A DNA stretch of 64,000 nucleotides from Corythoichthys intestinalis (lineage: Eukaryota > Chordata > Actinopteri > Syngnathiformes > Syngnathidae), in the NCBI RefSeq assembly GCF_030265065.1, contig NC_080397.1:22326501-22390500 (forward strand), written 5' to 3'. Of this stretch, positions 44,940 through 56,567 are shown piece by piece. Under the pieces are notes generated by a model that ran no database searches, was not told the DNA's origin, and worked only from the letters and a program-made list of their open reading frames with translations. Made by a program: the position numbers and the translations under genes. How positions within the stretch are numbered: the first letter of the stretch is position 1; the number at the start of each line of letters is the position of its first letter.

Positions 44940-45117
44940 TACAGCATGTTGATGACCAATAAACATCTGTTAAAGGAACTGGAGTCTCATGTGCCATCAG
45001 CACGCACGCACAAATGTATGCACAAGCTCGGCGATAAAACGCAGCTGTGAAAATTACCACCCTCATTTTTATTTTCCGTGCTATAAATGGACTCATTGCA
45101 TATCGCAACAGGCTTAG
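44940..45117. repeat. Partial copy of the TAAGCCTGTCGCAATATG hAT family
   Basis: It ends ATTGCATATCGCAACAGGCT, preceded by CCCTCATTTTTATTTTCCGT, the inverse of the left end of the element at 42027. Confidence 0.65.
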
Positions 45118-45124
45118 CAACTTC

Positions 45125-45510
45125 AATAAAAACAATTGTTACTTTATTAGATGGACTTACGATCTGCCAGCTTGTTGTCTCCTGTTATCTTTCAAAATTA
45201 CAACTGGGTGACGGCGCTTTAGGTGTTCATTCACAGCCGACGTGCAGCCAAGCTTGGCGTGGAAGAGACAGTGTACCCCCCTTTGTTTCGTTGAAATAAG
45301 TCAATGTTTTGGCCACTCTGGTGCACTTTTTTGGCTTTGAGCTGCTTTCCCCGCTTGCATACCAAGCGCGTCCAACATTAAAAAAATCTCCCGACCCCCC
45401 TGTAAAAAAAAAAAATTCTCCTCGTATCTACACAATTCACGTAGGTCACCCTTTTTGACTTCACGTTGAACTTTTGCCGAAAGGTGAGAGATTTTCATGC
45501 ATGTAAGTGG
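45125..45510 (-). pseudogene. hAT transposase N-terminal fragment with BED zinc finger, copy 1
   Basis: The minus strand reads MLDALGMQAGKAAQSQKS, then in another frame HAKLGCTSAVNEHLKRRH, a BED-type finger with its Cys and the spaced His residues (H-x4-H type). Related copies are at 58090-58399 and 63699-64000. Confidence 0.7.
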
Positions 45511-45733
45511 TCAAAAAGCTCTATAAAATGGAAGGCCGTGGTTGTCGTGCGCATGCTCAGTAGCGCTTTGGATATCAATTCGACCGGGATACCCATTCGT
45601 CAGAACACCGGTACATTACCAGACTTCTTCATCAAAAAGGGGCTCAAGTAAACCATGAAATGAGGTATGGTGCTGTATTACATACTGTACAAATGTCTCC
45701 AACTCTCCATATGAGTTGAGCATGCTGAGGGTT

Positions 45734-47282
45734 CTAATATGCAGCCAAATTACCTCCAAGCATATTTATGTTCTTACAAACATCTTGATACACAGCTGCC
45801 AGCAGCTCCTCCTTTGACTTCAGTCCATCCAAAAATACTGCAATATAAACAAAAAAATTTGATTTTCTTATTTACACATGTTTTAGTTATAATTTGATCT
45901 TCATTCTATACATTAAAAAAATAAATCACAGATGTAAATGTGTCAATATTCAAACAGCGCATAATGTTAAATCGCCTTACCATACTATACTATTCAATAC
46001 TTTTCAGGGATCTTAACCATTGTTTTTCACACCTTCTGCACCATTGTATTTTTACTATTCTGGGTGAAAATAACATTCTTTAGTCTGAAAATAATTCTAC
46101 CAGGTAGTAAAATATTGGACATCTGTATTTAAGAACAAGTATGGAAGAATTGGCTTTGAATTTCAGACAACAAAATTAGGGCAATTTTTAGGAGGGCATC
46201 CCGTATAACTCAACTACAGTGGATAAAAGGAGACACACCAATTCCTGTCACTGTGTTTTCCATCTCCTGACGGTTCTTCAGGTACATTGGCCACACGTGT
46301 CCGTCGAAGTAGCCCGGAGGGTCAGGCGGCTTGTACACCCTCGAACTGTTCAAAACAATGTTAGTGTGTTTTAAAGTCATTCAACATGTCAAAAAAGATA
46401 CAATCAGCAGTACCTTCGTCTCTCCTTGCAGGTGACATACGGTATTTCCATGAAATATCTTTTATCCATCATCTCATTTAAAGGTCTGTTAACAAAGGTC
46501 CAAACCATCAATTTATTTTGCTGCTGTTTAATAAGAGCATTCAAAAGTTTAGAGAAGGTCAAAGTGGAATTTAAACCAAAAGCTAGTCCTGGCAGTCATT
46601 ATAGCAATACTTTTTAACCTGTGATTGAATATCAGGAACCCTTCAACAATCAGCACAAACACGTGGTCAGGTGATGACATCGTACTCCCAGCGTTCTGAC
46701 CCGCTTCCTTTAAGAAAGCTTGCGGGTTTGTTCTCCAGGCATTGACCTGACTCATCATGGCATCCATGTGAAGAGCATCAAGCACTAGACGTGTCGTACA
46801 GGAATTTGGGAGTCAATTTTGTTAAGACTTCAGATGTTGCACTGTTAATAAAACTTCTCTTACTGTCATATTGCTTGAAGCCATTTTCATTCACTGGAAC
46901 CACAGAATCATCCTGGACAAAAGACACAGTGAACGCATATTTGTTCATATGTTTAATGTTTCCTTCTTGAGTTTACTTTATTCAATTAAAAAATCGCTAT
47001 TCATAGTCACAAAAAAACAAAAACAAACCTAAACCTTAAAAAATGCATCCTGTGCAACGATGCAGCTGTTGGGTATCTTCTGCATTAAACTTTTGGAAAG
47101 TGTAGATTTTCCTCCATTGGTCATGCTGAAAGGTAAAAATCATTAAAAAACGATGATTTTCACTGTTACTTCTTCCATCATTCATTGCGAAAAATATGCA
47201 GAAAAAAATGGAGTAGTTTATGAGGGGAATAAAAAGTCGCGTTTAGTACTCACCCACCAACTCCCACGATTAATGTCTTCAT
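45734..47282 (-). CDS. nmrk1: nmrk1, nicotinamide riboside kinase 1, seven coding exons
   Basis: Exons on the minus strand: 47282-47254, 47125-47035, 46912-46864, 46784-46619, 46485-46414, 46345-46239 and 45837-45734. All phases fit, giving 205 residues (human 199). The cytosolic enzyme phosphorylates nicotinamide riboside to NMN in NAD salvage (family knowledge). The P-loop GVGGMTNGGKST is at residues 7-18, the catalytic Asp36 in AQDAFFK, VLIVEGFLIFNH forms the core strand, and RVYKPPDPPGYFDGHVWPMY matches the human signature. The last exon ends NLAAY and TAG. A weak GTAATT within it leaves open an alternative last exon. The first intron is 128 bp. Start chosen at MKTLIVG, as in human MKTFIIG. 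Confidence 0.96.
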
Positions 47283-47703
47283 TTCCACTTACAAGAGTCG
47301 TTCGAGGACGTCAGCATTAGCCTGCTACACTAACACCTAAATTTAAAAAGCATATTTAGCGAAACGTGCATAATTTACGACAATGCATGAATTAAACTTG
47401 TGACGGTTGCGGTTTTAGCTAGTCTCACTGAATATTTACAATCATTCATTAACTTCCGCCTGCTGATTTTGCTGATTGGCCGGTTCAACTGTGACGTCAA
47501 TCCTGAACAGCAAACTTGACAACAAATGTTCTTTTTGGTTGAATTTGAAAGACATTATTTGTTACTTTTTTCCCCTCAAGCCTCGGGTAAAAAATCATAA
47601 TAATGAAGCAGATGTTTGAAAACATGTAACTCTGAGAAAAAAAAAAGTTCCTTTTGCTTCAACCCTGACCCCTTAATTTATATAGCCTATTTTGTGTGTG
47701 AGC
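47283..47703. other. nmrk1 upstream region
   Basis: Presumed 5' UTR and promoter of nmrk1, reading leftwards. CTGATTTTGCTGATTGGCC with an inverted CCAAT box (ATTGG) lies at 47464-47482, about 180 bp before the ATG. Otherwise no motif can be placed. Confidence 0.35.
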
Positions 47704-47744
47704 GGGGGGGGGGGGGGGGGGGGGGTGTATGTGTGTGTGTGTGA
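47704..47744. repeat. G22 homopolymer followed by (TG)n
   Basis: Twenty-two consecutive G, then TGTATGTGTGTGTGTGTGAG. Such a run can form quadruplexes and is error-prone in sequencing. Confidence 0.95.
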
Positions 47745-48469
47745 GCGTTTTCTAAATGTATGTGAACCGTTTACCCTGTGTTTGTGTTTTTGTATTTGTT
47801 GTGAATAAAGTTTAAAATATGTGTAGAACTAGAAACTGCAATTTCGGGAGAAATTACACCTGGGTCTTTCCTCAGTGTAGAATAACATTTTATTTGTTGT
47901 ATGGTTGCTCATACTATATAAGTAACTTTTGTTTGAGTTTAATTGCCTAAAACAGCTAATAGTGTGGCGGTGAATGTAAAAGCATAATATTACACTACGC
48001 GAGCAGGACTGAACGGGCTGTCGCAGTTTGGCGCAGCTCAGACGGCACGCAGGTCAAGGTGGAAGCAGATCATCCTCCTCTCATCATCTCATGAGAACCT
48101 AACTTGCTCGAAACGCACCTCATCTTTTGGGTTTAGAAATGAATTCACACACCTAGGAGAAAAAAACTTATTGAAGAGGGTCCTACAAAAAAGGAGGTGC
48201 TACTGAGCTGTGCAACTACGCTGTTATTCAAAAACAAAATCAATCTTCTAATTGGACCAATTTGACAAAGTGGGCCAAATCTCGTGGCTCTACAAGCTGC
48301 CTAAGTCCCAGAAAAAAATCTACTTCCTTTTAATGGCAAACAAACAGTCGTCCCGGCAACAGACAGAGATGTGGACATGGGCCTTAAAATGTAATATTAC
48401 AAAAGGTCTTGTAACTGCAATGAACAACCGGAAAAGAACAGGACATCATAAGTAAAATGAGTGTCTTTC
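47745..48469. other. Intergenic stretch, no gene seen
   Basis: Unique-looking sequence. A 67-codon frame at 48252-48455 (MDQFDKVGQISWLYKL) has no recognised relatives and is most likely chance. Confidence 0.4.
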
Positions 48470-49340
48470 TATGGCCACTAGTTGGCACTGCAGAGTTGAT
48501 GCAAATAACCCCTACAGGATCTTTCAGGGTACAGACTCTTATCAAGCACGGGAAGTTTGGCGTAGATATGTCTTTTGACTGTTCAAAACTTGTGGCGAGA
48601 CAAAATGGCGACGGTCATTTTCACTTTCCTGTTTGGACCTTTTCTCTCTCTCTCAATATTTTTCATCAGGCACCTGAGCACGTGTCTTAAGGCTCCTCAG
48701 ATGCAGGTTTGAGGTCAGCTTTTTTTTTTCCCTTGGAGGAGGAGCTTGTGCCGTTCAAAAAAAAAAAAAAAAAAGGGCGTTTCCTGTTCCCAGCAGGGTG
48801 CGCCAGGCCTAATGGGTAATATTTCAATGCAGTCATGTTCAGGCTAGAATACCTCACGTACATGCCAGATATGAAAAAGATTGAACCTTGTATCATTTAC
48901 TGAATTTGGCGTGTTGCCCCAAAAAATGGCTGACTTTGGCACCCCGCAGGTCAGGCCCATGAATGAAAACACACCATTTTGATAACTTAATATCTCACAT
49001 GTCTCATGAATAGTCTCACAAATTTTGAGGAGGATCCAACTAACTCCTTAGGTGCCAATATCTCAGACATGCAACCTGTAACTCGATATAAATTTCACAA
49101 TCAATCCATAATACCCAATTTCCTGCTGGGTTTGGAAAGGGTGCAAGAGTCTTTCTGGAGCAGTTTCGCACAAGGTATCGACTCCCGAATTTCATCGTTC
49201 TACAATGAAAAAACCTAATAGAAGAGGTCTATTTTAAAAATTCAAGGGGGCGCCACTCAGCCATTTTGTTATGTTTTTTCGCAAGGTTGCAAAATTATCA
49301 AAATATGCCAAGCCGCATGTATGTTCAAAGTTTGGTGAGT
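48470..49340. repeat. Interspersed repeat units of the GGGGGCGC type
   Basis: Contains TGGCACTGCAGAGTTGATGC, TCAAGCACGGGAAGTTTGG and, near 49246, AAGGGGGCGCCACTCAGCC followed by TTCAAAGTTTGGTGAGTTTC. These blocks belong to a tandem-type fish repeat like that at 4609-5190. It has no gene. Confidence 0.5.
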
Positions 49341-49361
49341 TTCCGTGCATGTTAAGGCCAT

Positions 49362-50487
49362 AGACGGAGTTTGACTTTTGGGGCAGGGGGGGCACAACAT
49401 GTTGATGACCCCGAAACGCAGTGTCAGCAATAAAATTAACTTACAAAAATATTTATAATAATAAGTTGACAATGAGCGTTTTTTGTTTCCCATCATGCTT
49501 GAGGGGAATTCTAAATCAGGCTGCTTAGGCAATACTTTTCGCCAAGGTCGTCATCCACTGAATATGGAACGCCCGCCGATGTCGTGCCAATGTAGTTACC
49601 CCAGTCAAAAATTGTATCCCCTGGGTGGAACCATATGGAGGTAGATTTGTGTCTTTATTATTCAATCAAAGAAAACGTTGCTTCAATCAAAATATATATT
49701 TTCAATCCAAAAAAAAAGTTGTTTCAATTTTAAAAAATGTGTTTGAATGCAAAAATAAATTTGAAACAAAAAAAAATGCATGTGAAAGCTATTTTTCTTT
49801 GATCTTTTTTGGGGATTGTTTTTTGTTTTGTTTTTTGATTGATTGAAGCAACTTTTTAATTAAAGTAATGTTTGTATGTGTTTGGGGCACATTTTGGCTA
49901 GGAAATGTTTGTCTTTATTAGTCAATAAAAAAATAAGTTGCTTCAAAAAAATATATTTCCAAAAAGAAAAATCACTTCAATCAAAAAAAAAGAAGAAAAA
50001 AAAATCAATCATAGAAAATGTTTTTGAATTGAGATTGAAAAATTTGCATTTGAACACTTAATTTTTCATTGAAAAAGTTTGATTGAAGCAACCCTTTTTG
50101 TGTTTGGGCCATATTATCGGAAGGACATTTGTTTCTAAATCATTCAATCCCAAAAAAAGTTGCTTCAATCAAAAAAAAAAAAAAATTTCAATCAAAGAAG
50201 AAAATCATTTGAAAAATAAAATTCCCCTCCCCTAATTTTTTATTTATTTATTTTTTTAATTATATGCAAAGCAAATGACCACCTAAGGTGCTAGTCACAT
50301 GATCTGTTCGAAAAAAATAATTTTGACCCATTATAAAAATATATATTTTTTGTTCATTTCATTAATTTTTGTTGCAGTTGTATTGCTTTACAACTTTTAT
50401 AAATATAGGAAAGTCAATTTCATGCAATGACACTTTTCGGCCACCAGGGGCAGAGGGGTCTGCCCCCCCCTTAAAATCCGCTTATGG
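49362..50487 (-). mobile_element. CATA-CGGAG miniature element, copy 2, enlarged by an internal tandem repeat
   Basis: The ends are CATAGACGGAGTTTGACTTT and the complement ending ATCCGCTTATGG. Short AAGG flanks are present on both sides. 49362-49590 and 50275-50487 are the inverse of 18050-18260 and 17470-17720, but the centre is replaced by the 49640-50210 tandem repeat. Confidence 0.72.
49640..50210. repeat. AT-rich minisatellite, about 2.5 units of 220-260 bp
   Basis: Each unit has TTTGTCTTTATTA or similar, GTTGCTTCAATCAAA, TTTGATTGAAGCAAC and GTGTTTGGGGCACATT or GTGTTTGGGCCATATT. Unit starts are near 49640, 49906 and 50125. Confidence 0.7.
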
Positions 50488-50836
50488 AAGGCCTCCCAAT
50501 CATCCATTTTCATTTGCCATGAAGAAATAATAATAATCCTTTGTATTCCAATAGGTCTCTCGCACCACTCGGCCCTAATAACAAATATAATGAGAATATA
50601 AGCAAAGAAATAAAACTGGCAAAAGAAACCGGATGAATTCAAAAGTTAAATTCAAGCAAAGCAAAAATTCATTGTATGAGTCTTTTGCGCATGCGCAAAG
50701 CAGTACTTCCGCGTAACCCGAAGCAGTCTTGACTTCCTCAAAGGGAGTGACAGCAAAGTGCAGACTAGCTTCGGTAATTTTTCCACTTCAATTTAGTACC
50801 AGGTGTTGTATCTGCATTCCACTTTTACCCTCGCCA
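50488..50836 (+). promoter_or_regulatory. ostf1: ostf1 promoter and 5' UTR
   Basis: The region upstream of the ostf1 start codon. It contains a palindromic NRF-1-like site (50686-50697) followed by CpG-containing sequence and no TATA box. This fits a broadly expressed promoter. The exact start site is not determined. Confidence 0.6.
50686..50697. promoter_or_regulatory. NRF-1-like binding site
   Basis: TGCGCATGCGCA, a perfect palindrome equal to the NRF-1 consensus, lies 140-151 bp upstream of the ostf1 ATG. Confidence 0.7.
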
Positions 50837-50870
50837 ATGTCCAAGCCCCCTCCCAAGCCGGCCAAGCCAG
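50837..50870 (+). CDS. ostf1: ostf1 coding exon 1
   Basis: ATG 50837 reads MSKPPPKPAKP plus one base, then the donor GTAAGC. Human OSTF1 begins MSKPPPKPVKPG. This proline-rich N-terminus precedes the SH3 domain. The gene is divergent from nmrk1 (start codons 3.55 kb apart). Confidence 0.95.
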
Positions 50871-51416
50871 GTAAGCCAACTATTACGTTCTACCTTGTAT
50901 CTCTTGTTTGGTTGAATGTCGAAGTTAAGAACACCTTGCTAGCGCGTTTTAGAGCCTTGTGGGCGTTCGGAAAAGAACTAGTTCCCAACATTTGGTGACT
51001 TGTGGTAAATTCAGCTTGTGGACAGCCACAGAAGGAAACAGAGCGGGCGAAAATAGGGATGCAGCTCTTTGGATGGTCGGTTGGTATCGGAGTTCCCTGT
51101 TTATGCTTGTCCTGTAGGTGACCGATGCGTGTTTTGGTGACAGGTAAATGCATACGACAAGCTAAAAACATGGTGACGACTTTCCCCCGTCACTCCATCT
51201 ACCCTGTTCGCTAGAATCATGAATCAGACGTAAGAATCGTGTACAAACGATATCCGTATTAGTGTACTCCCATTATTTTAACTGTCAGACAGTTACGTAC
51301 AAGTAAACCTCTCTTAGCTAAGTTTATTGCAGCTGCGCATGCACGGTGTGTGTGTTTGGAGGCGGGGGGCAAGTTGATATTATTCACATTTAGGCAGGGC
51401 ACATCATAGTTATGGT

Positions 51417-52226
51417 TAGGGATGTGACAAAATATCGAAATGGTGATATATCGTGATACTTTGTGTCCCAAAAGGTTATCGATATGCTCCTGCCAAGAAT
51501 CGAGATATTGTTTTGAAAAGGTGTTAATTTCTAAAAATAAGAATAAAAATTAACCAACAAGTTGCTACCAAAATTTTCCACCGTAATAATGTCTCGGTTA
51601 ACTATAAGGCTGCATTGACGGTGCTCGACGCCCAATCCATTTAGACTGGGAACTTTCGTTCATTGGAAACCAGCGCTTTCACAGTCATTCTGTCCAATTT
51701 TCAGGGCATTTACAGGTCACTTGCGGTTCACTTTAGGGCATTTACAGGTCATTTTCTGTTGAGTTTGAGTCACTGCCTATTCATTTGGGTGATTCCCAGG
51801 TCATTTCCTGTTCTGTAACTCAAAATAAACAGGAAGAGACCCATAAAATACCCCCAAATCAACAGGAAGTAACTGAAAATGAACAGGTAAATGACCTCAA
51901 ATGGCCCAAAATTGGCCAACATTGGCTGCCACTCTAGACATAAACGTTCAATCAGTTTGAAGTGGGAGGGATGGCAGCGAATGAACACCCTCCCAGTTCA
52001 AATGGATTGGATGTCTACTAATGTTAAACTTGTCCATCTACCATCTACCATCATTCCAATTCACAGCAGAAGCTTGTTTTTCTGTTTATTAGTTGTTTGT
52101 AGAATATCCTAGAATGATTTCCTGACCAATGTATCGATAATCGTTGTATCGTCAGATCATCGTTATCGTGAGCTTTGTACTGCATATCATACCGTATTGT
52201 GAGGTACCAAGATGTTCCCACTCCTA
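51417..52226. mobile_element. hAT miniature element with perfect 8-bp target duplication
   Basis: The ends are TAGGGATGTGACAAAATATC and the complement ending GTTCCCACTCCTA. Flanks are GTTATGGT at 51409-51416 and 52227-52234. Its middle (about 51590-52025) is a fold-back copy of the ATTGG-GTCTAT repeat with CAGGTCATTTCCTGTT arms. Confidence 0.9.
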
Positions 52227-52272
52227 GTTATGGTCTCCCTCGGAGGACCATCATGACTGGCAATGTCAGATT

Positions 52273-52356
52273 TAGGGCTGTCCGAAACGATTATTTTTCT
52301 CGCGATTAGTCAGATGATTTTTTTTTTTTTAATGATCAGTCAACTAATCTAATATA

Positions 52357-52387
<31 letters not shown>

Positions 52388-52929
52388 CCTAATTTAGCAA
52401 TTAAATTTTTGTTGACGCTTATTTATTCACAAAAACATTTTGGAACACTTAAGTTCTTTATTAATGTACAAATAATAAACATAGAAATAACAATAATGAA
52501 TCACAAACAATGAGGTCAAGTGCAAAAGATTTGAATGTAAACGGAAACACTGACTTCACCTTTCCAACAGGAGTCAAAACAGTTCTTACTATCTCTTTCT
52601 CTGGAATGTCTATATTGTTCTAAACATTAAAATAAAGGAAGGTGAGCATGTCTACATGTGTCAAGCTTGCCCTTTTTTTTTTTTTTTTTTTTGTTGGTAA
52701 CAATGTTCCCAGCAGCTGAGAAAAGACATTCAGATGGTGTTGAAGTTGCTGGCACTGCCAGGTATGATCTGGCCAGGATAGCTAGGTTTGGAAAAACCTT
52801 GTTTTAACTGAAAAATTGATAAAGCAGAGGGCATACTGAAAATATTACCACTATTATTTTGAATGAAAGGCATACACAGTCTCAAAAAATAAACATATAG
52901 TATTAATATTATAGTTTACTACTATATGT
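52273..52929. mobile_element. TAGGG-TGTCC hAT-type element, copy 2, interrupted
   Basis: It begins TAGGGCTGTCCGAAACGATT and shares ACATTTTGGAACACTTAAGT and AATCACAAACAATGAGGTCA with 41531-42026. After TTTACTACTATATGTA it is interrupted by the ISL2EU-like element and the hAT element at 53935. Sequence like its continuation (AATACTTCATAATATAAAG) resumes at 55230. Confidence 0.65.
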
Positions 52930-53077
52930 ATAGACCCTACCCACGTGACGTCACAACTCCGCTCTCCTGAATGGTACCGCCCAACTGTCCGTCAAAACAT
53001 AGTGTTAACCTGTTACGGCTACGTACATTCCTCCTATTTACGGCGTGTTTTTCTGCTCCTTAACATTAATAATCAAA

Positions 53078-53243
53078 ATGGTGAAGGCGTGTGTGGCTGT
53101 TGGTTGCACTAACAGAGAAGATGGAAGGAGAGACTTGAAGTTTTACCGTATTCCGAGGAGAGCGAAATGGACGGCTGCAATTCGACGTGAAAACTGGGCA
53201 CCAAAAAATCACCACAGACTATGTAGTAGTCATTTTATATCCG
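53078..53243 (+). pseudogene. THAP exon, copy B, 12-bp in-frame deletion
   Basis: Identical to the THAP exon of copy A, except that the four codons after FYRIPR are gone (FYRIPRRAKWTA). The deletion lies between two GAGG repeats. Zinc ligands are intact and the donor CCG/GTAAGA is kept. Confidence 0.85.
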
Positions 53244-53480
53244 GTAAGATGCATTTAAGATATACTTAGAGGGTTTTGGGCTGACAAATAACCACCATTA
53301 AGATCATTGCTAGGCTAATCGCCGACAACATACACGTATGTATGTAGTGAGAGTGCTATCGCTAAACCATATAAACATTAAAAGCCTTAACTCCATTGAC
53401 AAACGACATGAAATACATTAGACTTGACAGTGGATGTTAGCAATAACAAAAGATTTTGAATTGAAAATTTCGTAACTCAC

Positions 53481-53834
53481 CTTTCCAAGCATAAGATAGA
53501 TGCCTGCCGAATTTTCGTGGACGAGGACCTGTTTCACCCAACCAGCAACGAAGTATTTATAAGCCTCCAAGCTCTTGAAGTTTTTCAAATTTTCGTGAGA
53601 ATAGGCTGATTTTGTGTGGACAAGATAATTGTAAATATCAGCGTAGCAGATGTCAGGCAGACAGGGCGAAGACAGTGGGTCGAAAAACATCGATTTGGGC
53701 ATCAAATATGGATCTGGCGACTGTATAGAACAAAGCTTTTCCACATAACGCCTTTTATGCAACACATCCAGTGAGTTTACGGCATCAGAAAGCACCGGGT
53801 CTTCCATGAAATGCATTTTAAATTCCTCGATCAA
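53481..53834 (-). pseudogene. Second-gene first exon, copy B
   Basis: Same protein as 15587-15930 (EDPVLSDAVNSLDVLHKRRY, then SYE-type end), with AAG/GTGAGT at its end. Copy B adds about ten bases near 53510 (TTTTCGTGGA), which changes the last residues before the donor. Confidence 0.65.
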
Positions 53835-53934
53835 TTGAAACCAATGCTAATACATAGACAAAATGACGGACAAGTGGGCGGAACCATACAGCAAGCACGT
53901 GGTTTTGTGACGTCGGTGGGTAGGGTCTATATAC

Positions 53935-55217
53935 TAGGGCTGTAACTGTACACAAAAATCTCGGTACGTACCTTGGTTTTGAGGTCACGGTTCAGTTCAT
54001 TTTCGGTACAGTAAGAAAACAATGCAAACTATAAATGTGGTAGTTGTTTAGTACACGCCTTTGTGCTTTCAACAATAGGAACATTAGCCTATACAAAGCT
54101 AGAATTCTGCTCAAAAAGTAGCGGGTATTGAAAGATAATGCAACAACAATTTGCCTTTCGGACCCCGCGTATTGGTCAGTTTTTTCTGAAAGAAAGAAGA
54201 AAAAAGAAGTCCTGACTCCTGTGCTAAAGAGAAAAGCAATCCCAATGACAAAGATTTTAACATGTATTTTACAAATGAAATGCCTCAATGAATCTTTTTT
54301 TTTTTCTTATGAACTGTTTTCAAAAGCTTTATTGGTGGATTTTCTCAAGTTAAAGCGCCACACAGAAATTAATAAATTTAATTGTGTAAGCAGGATCTGT
54401 ATATTCTTATTATTTAATTACAGGTGTTTTAGCTCATTTCAATTTATTTTACTTAAATGGGCTATTATTTATTTTATTATGTGTTTCTATTTTGCAAATG
54501 TGATGTAGTATTCATTTATATTGTATCTTTTATGTTGTATAACTTTAGTTCCTATGGGAATATTAGTTCCTACCTGTTTTGTTGTGGTAGGAGGGTTTTG
54601 TATTGAACACGGGGCCATGTTGGTTATTATTATAGCAAAGAAGACTGCAGTAAATCAACAAAGACAAGTCAACTGTGCCCCGATCTACCACTCAAGAGAT
54701 CTGATGGACTCAAAAAGTGGGTTACAATTGCATATTAGTTTGAAAATCGACCGGCTCCACCGTATTTTTACACGAGTGACTTCCGGTCTGCCCGATCCTA
54801 GCTACCGGTAATAGTATTGACGCAGGACGGTCGCATCTTGCGTCAAATAATAAACTCTGCCGTTCTTTTCGTGTGCGTCGTGTTGAGCCGCTTCTGGGAC
54901 GCGTCTAACACGCGGCCGCACTGCGACTGGTGTGCATTGGCTGATTGACTTTAACGCCTGGGTTTCACTGCGTTCTCGCGGCGGCCACGTCGCGCCGTTG
55001 ACGTTTCTGGGTTATACTGTCCTACCGTGTTGGTCCTCATTATAGTAGAGAAGACGGAGTAAATATAATATACACAAAGAAACTGTAACCAGATCGACTC
55101 TCAGCCTCGAAAAGTAAGGGTTACATTACGTCAGAAACTTGTTCGGTATGCCACCGTTCCGAACCGAGCCACGTTCCAAAACAGTTCAATACAAATACAT
55201 GTACCGTTACACCCCTA
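53935..55217. mobile_element. hAT-type element TAGGGCTGTAACTGTAC
   Basis: The ends are TAGGGCTGTAACTGTAC and the complement ending ACCGTTACACCCCTA. The right flank is GTACATAC (55218-55225). The left flank becomes GTATATAC, one base different, if the ISL2EU-like element and one TATA are taken out. No transposase is seen. Confidence 0.8.
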
Positions 55218-55326
55218 GTACATACATAATAATACTTCATAATATAAAGTACGACTAGTGCAGTCATGGACTATAGTAAGCAAGCCAGTTTTTCCATATA
55301 TATTTTTATCAGATAATATGAATATA

Positions 55327-56247
55327 TACCGTAATTTCCCGAATATAACGCGCACTTTTTTTCCCCAAAATCAACTTGTAAACTCATGGTGCGCATTATA
55401 AACGGGTACATGGAGGGAGACAGAAATATATATGTATTACATATATATATATATAAACCGATCTTTTTTCATTGACACGGCCGCGTTGTGTTGAAGAAAC
55501 GTATGCGGCGACCCGTTGCCGACCATTACGGTACGTGACGTCACCGTTTTGTTTCGGTAATACGTCACTCTAATCGGCCGAATGATTTCGTCTGTGTTAA
55601 ATTCTGCTTTTTTCACTCTTCATAAAGCACAGAATTTAGTTTCTTGAACTCATTTGAGTCGACGTTTATTGCAGCTCCGCAATTCGGACCATAACAAATG
55701 TAAGGACACACACTTCCTGTGTCCGTCAACTATATCGGTCCCTCGGGAAACTCAAACCCAAATAACAATAGTTCCTATTGTTACTGTCGTGTTGACAGCT
55801 ATGAGCTCTCACGGATTTCCGACTTATGTTCTCACTTTCATTTTACCGTATCAATCCATGGAAGAAACATTTATTCATCATGAGGAAACTAGCTATACTA
55901 AACTAGTTATACAGCAGCCTTTAAAAGAAAAGTCACATCTGTTTTGTTTTCTCCTAGATTCTGGTAAGTTGGAGAAGTTGTCAAATCATATTATTACCGT
56001 AAATATTGTCAGTTTACGTTAATGTTTTGAACTACCAATGTGCTATGCTTGTGCTGTGTTTCACCAGTCAGTAAAATGACATCTCTGTATCTGTACACAA
56101 GCTCTGTTTTCTTGTATTCTTCTTTTTATTGGTGCTAAAATTAGGGTGCGCGTTATAAACGGGTACAATAATTTTCCCTAGATTTTACAAGTAAATTTGG
56201 GGTGCGCATTATACACGGGTGCGCCTTATATTCGGGAAATTACGGTA
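55327..56247. mobile_element. Miniature element with CCGTAATTTCCCGAATATAA ends
   Basis: Left TACCGTAATTTCCCGAATAT and right ATATTCGGGAAATTACGGTA are perfect inverted ends. GTGCGCATTATAAACGGG or similar occurs near both ends. A 122-codon frame (55654-56022) has no recognised domain. It is related in its first bases to the element at 16974-18490. Confidence 0.85.
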
Positions 56248-56567
56248 ATATATATATCTTTTTTTCCCCAAGCGGGAGCTTCCATGATCTTAACAAATAC
56301 GATCTGCATGCTGTGCACAGAGATGGTGAGACAGATAGCTTTCGGGAGCAGCAGCAGAGTAGATAAATAAATGCCTCGTCACTCATGTGTCACTGGAGTT
56401 AAGTACGTGAAAAAAAACCTAATGATGCAGGTTGATACTACGCACATAAAGGCAACTCCGATGGTGTACCGCACGCTACACGTCGCTTCCGCTCATTAAT
56501 ATTCATGACATTAGCAACTATTGCTTAGAGGGGGACAAGCTCCCGTTTTTCCCTTATAGTAAATGAA

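Larger units (their letters stand above)
52931..53929. mobile_element. ISL2EU-like deletion derivative, copy B
   Basis: Same ends as copy A (TAGACCCTACCCACGTGACG, and CGTCGGTGGGTAGGGTCTA), with TATA flanks. It is about 999 bp and lacks the 165-bp duplication of copy A. Both first exons and donors are retained. Confidence 0.8.

Noticed and set aside
55654-56022. 122-codon frame in the 55327-56247 element as a captured gene
   Set aside because: No domain, no homologue known to me, and it lies wholly inside a repeat with inverted ends.
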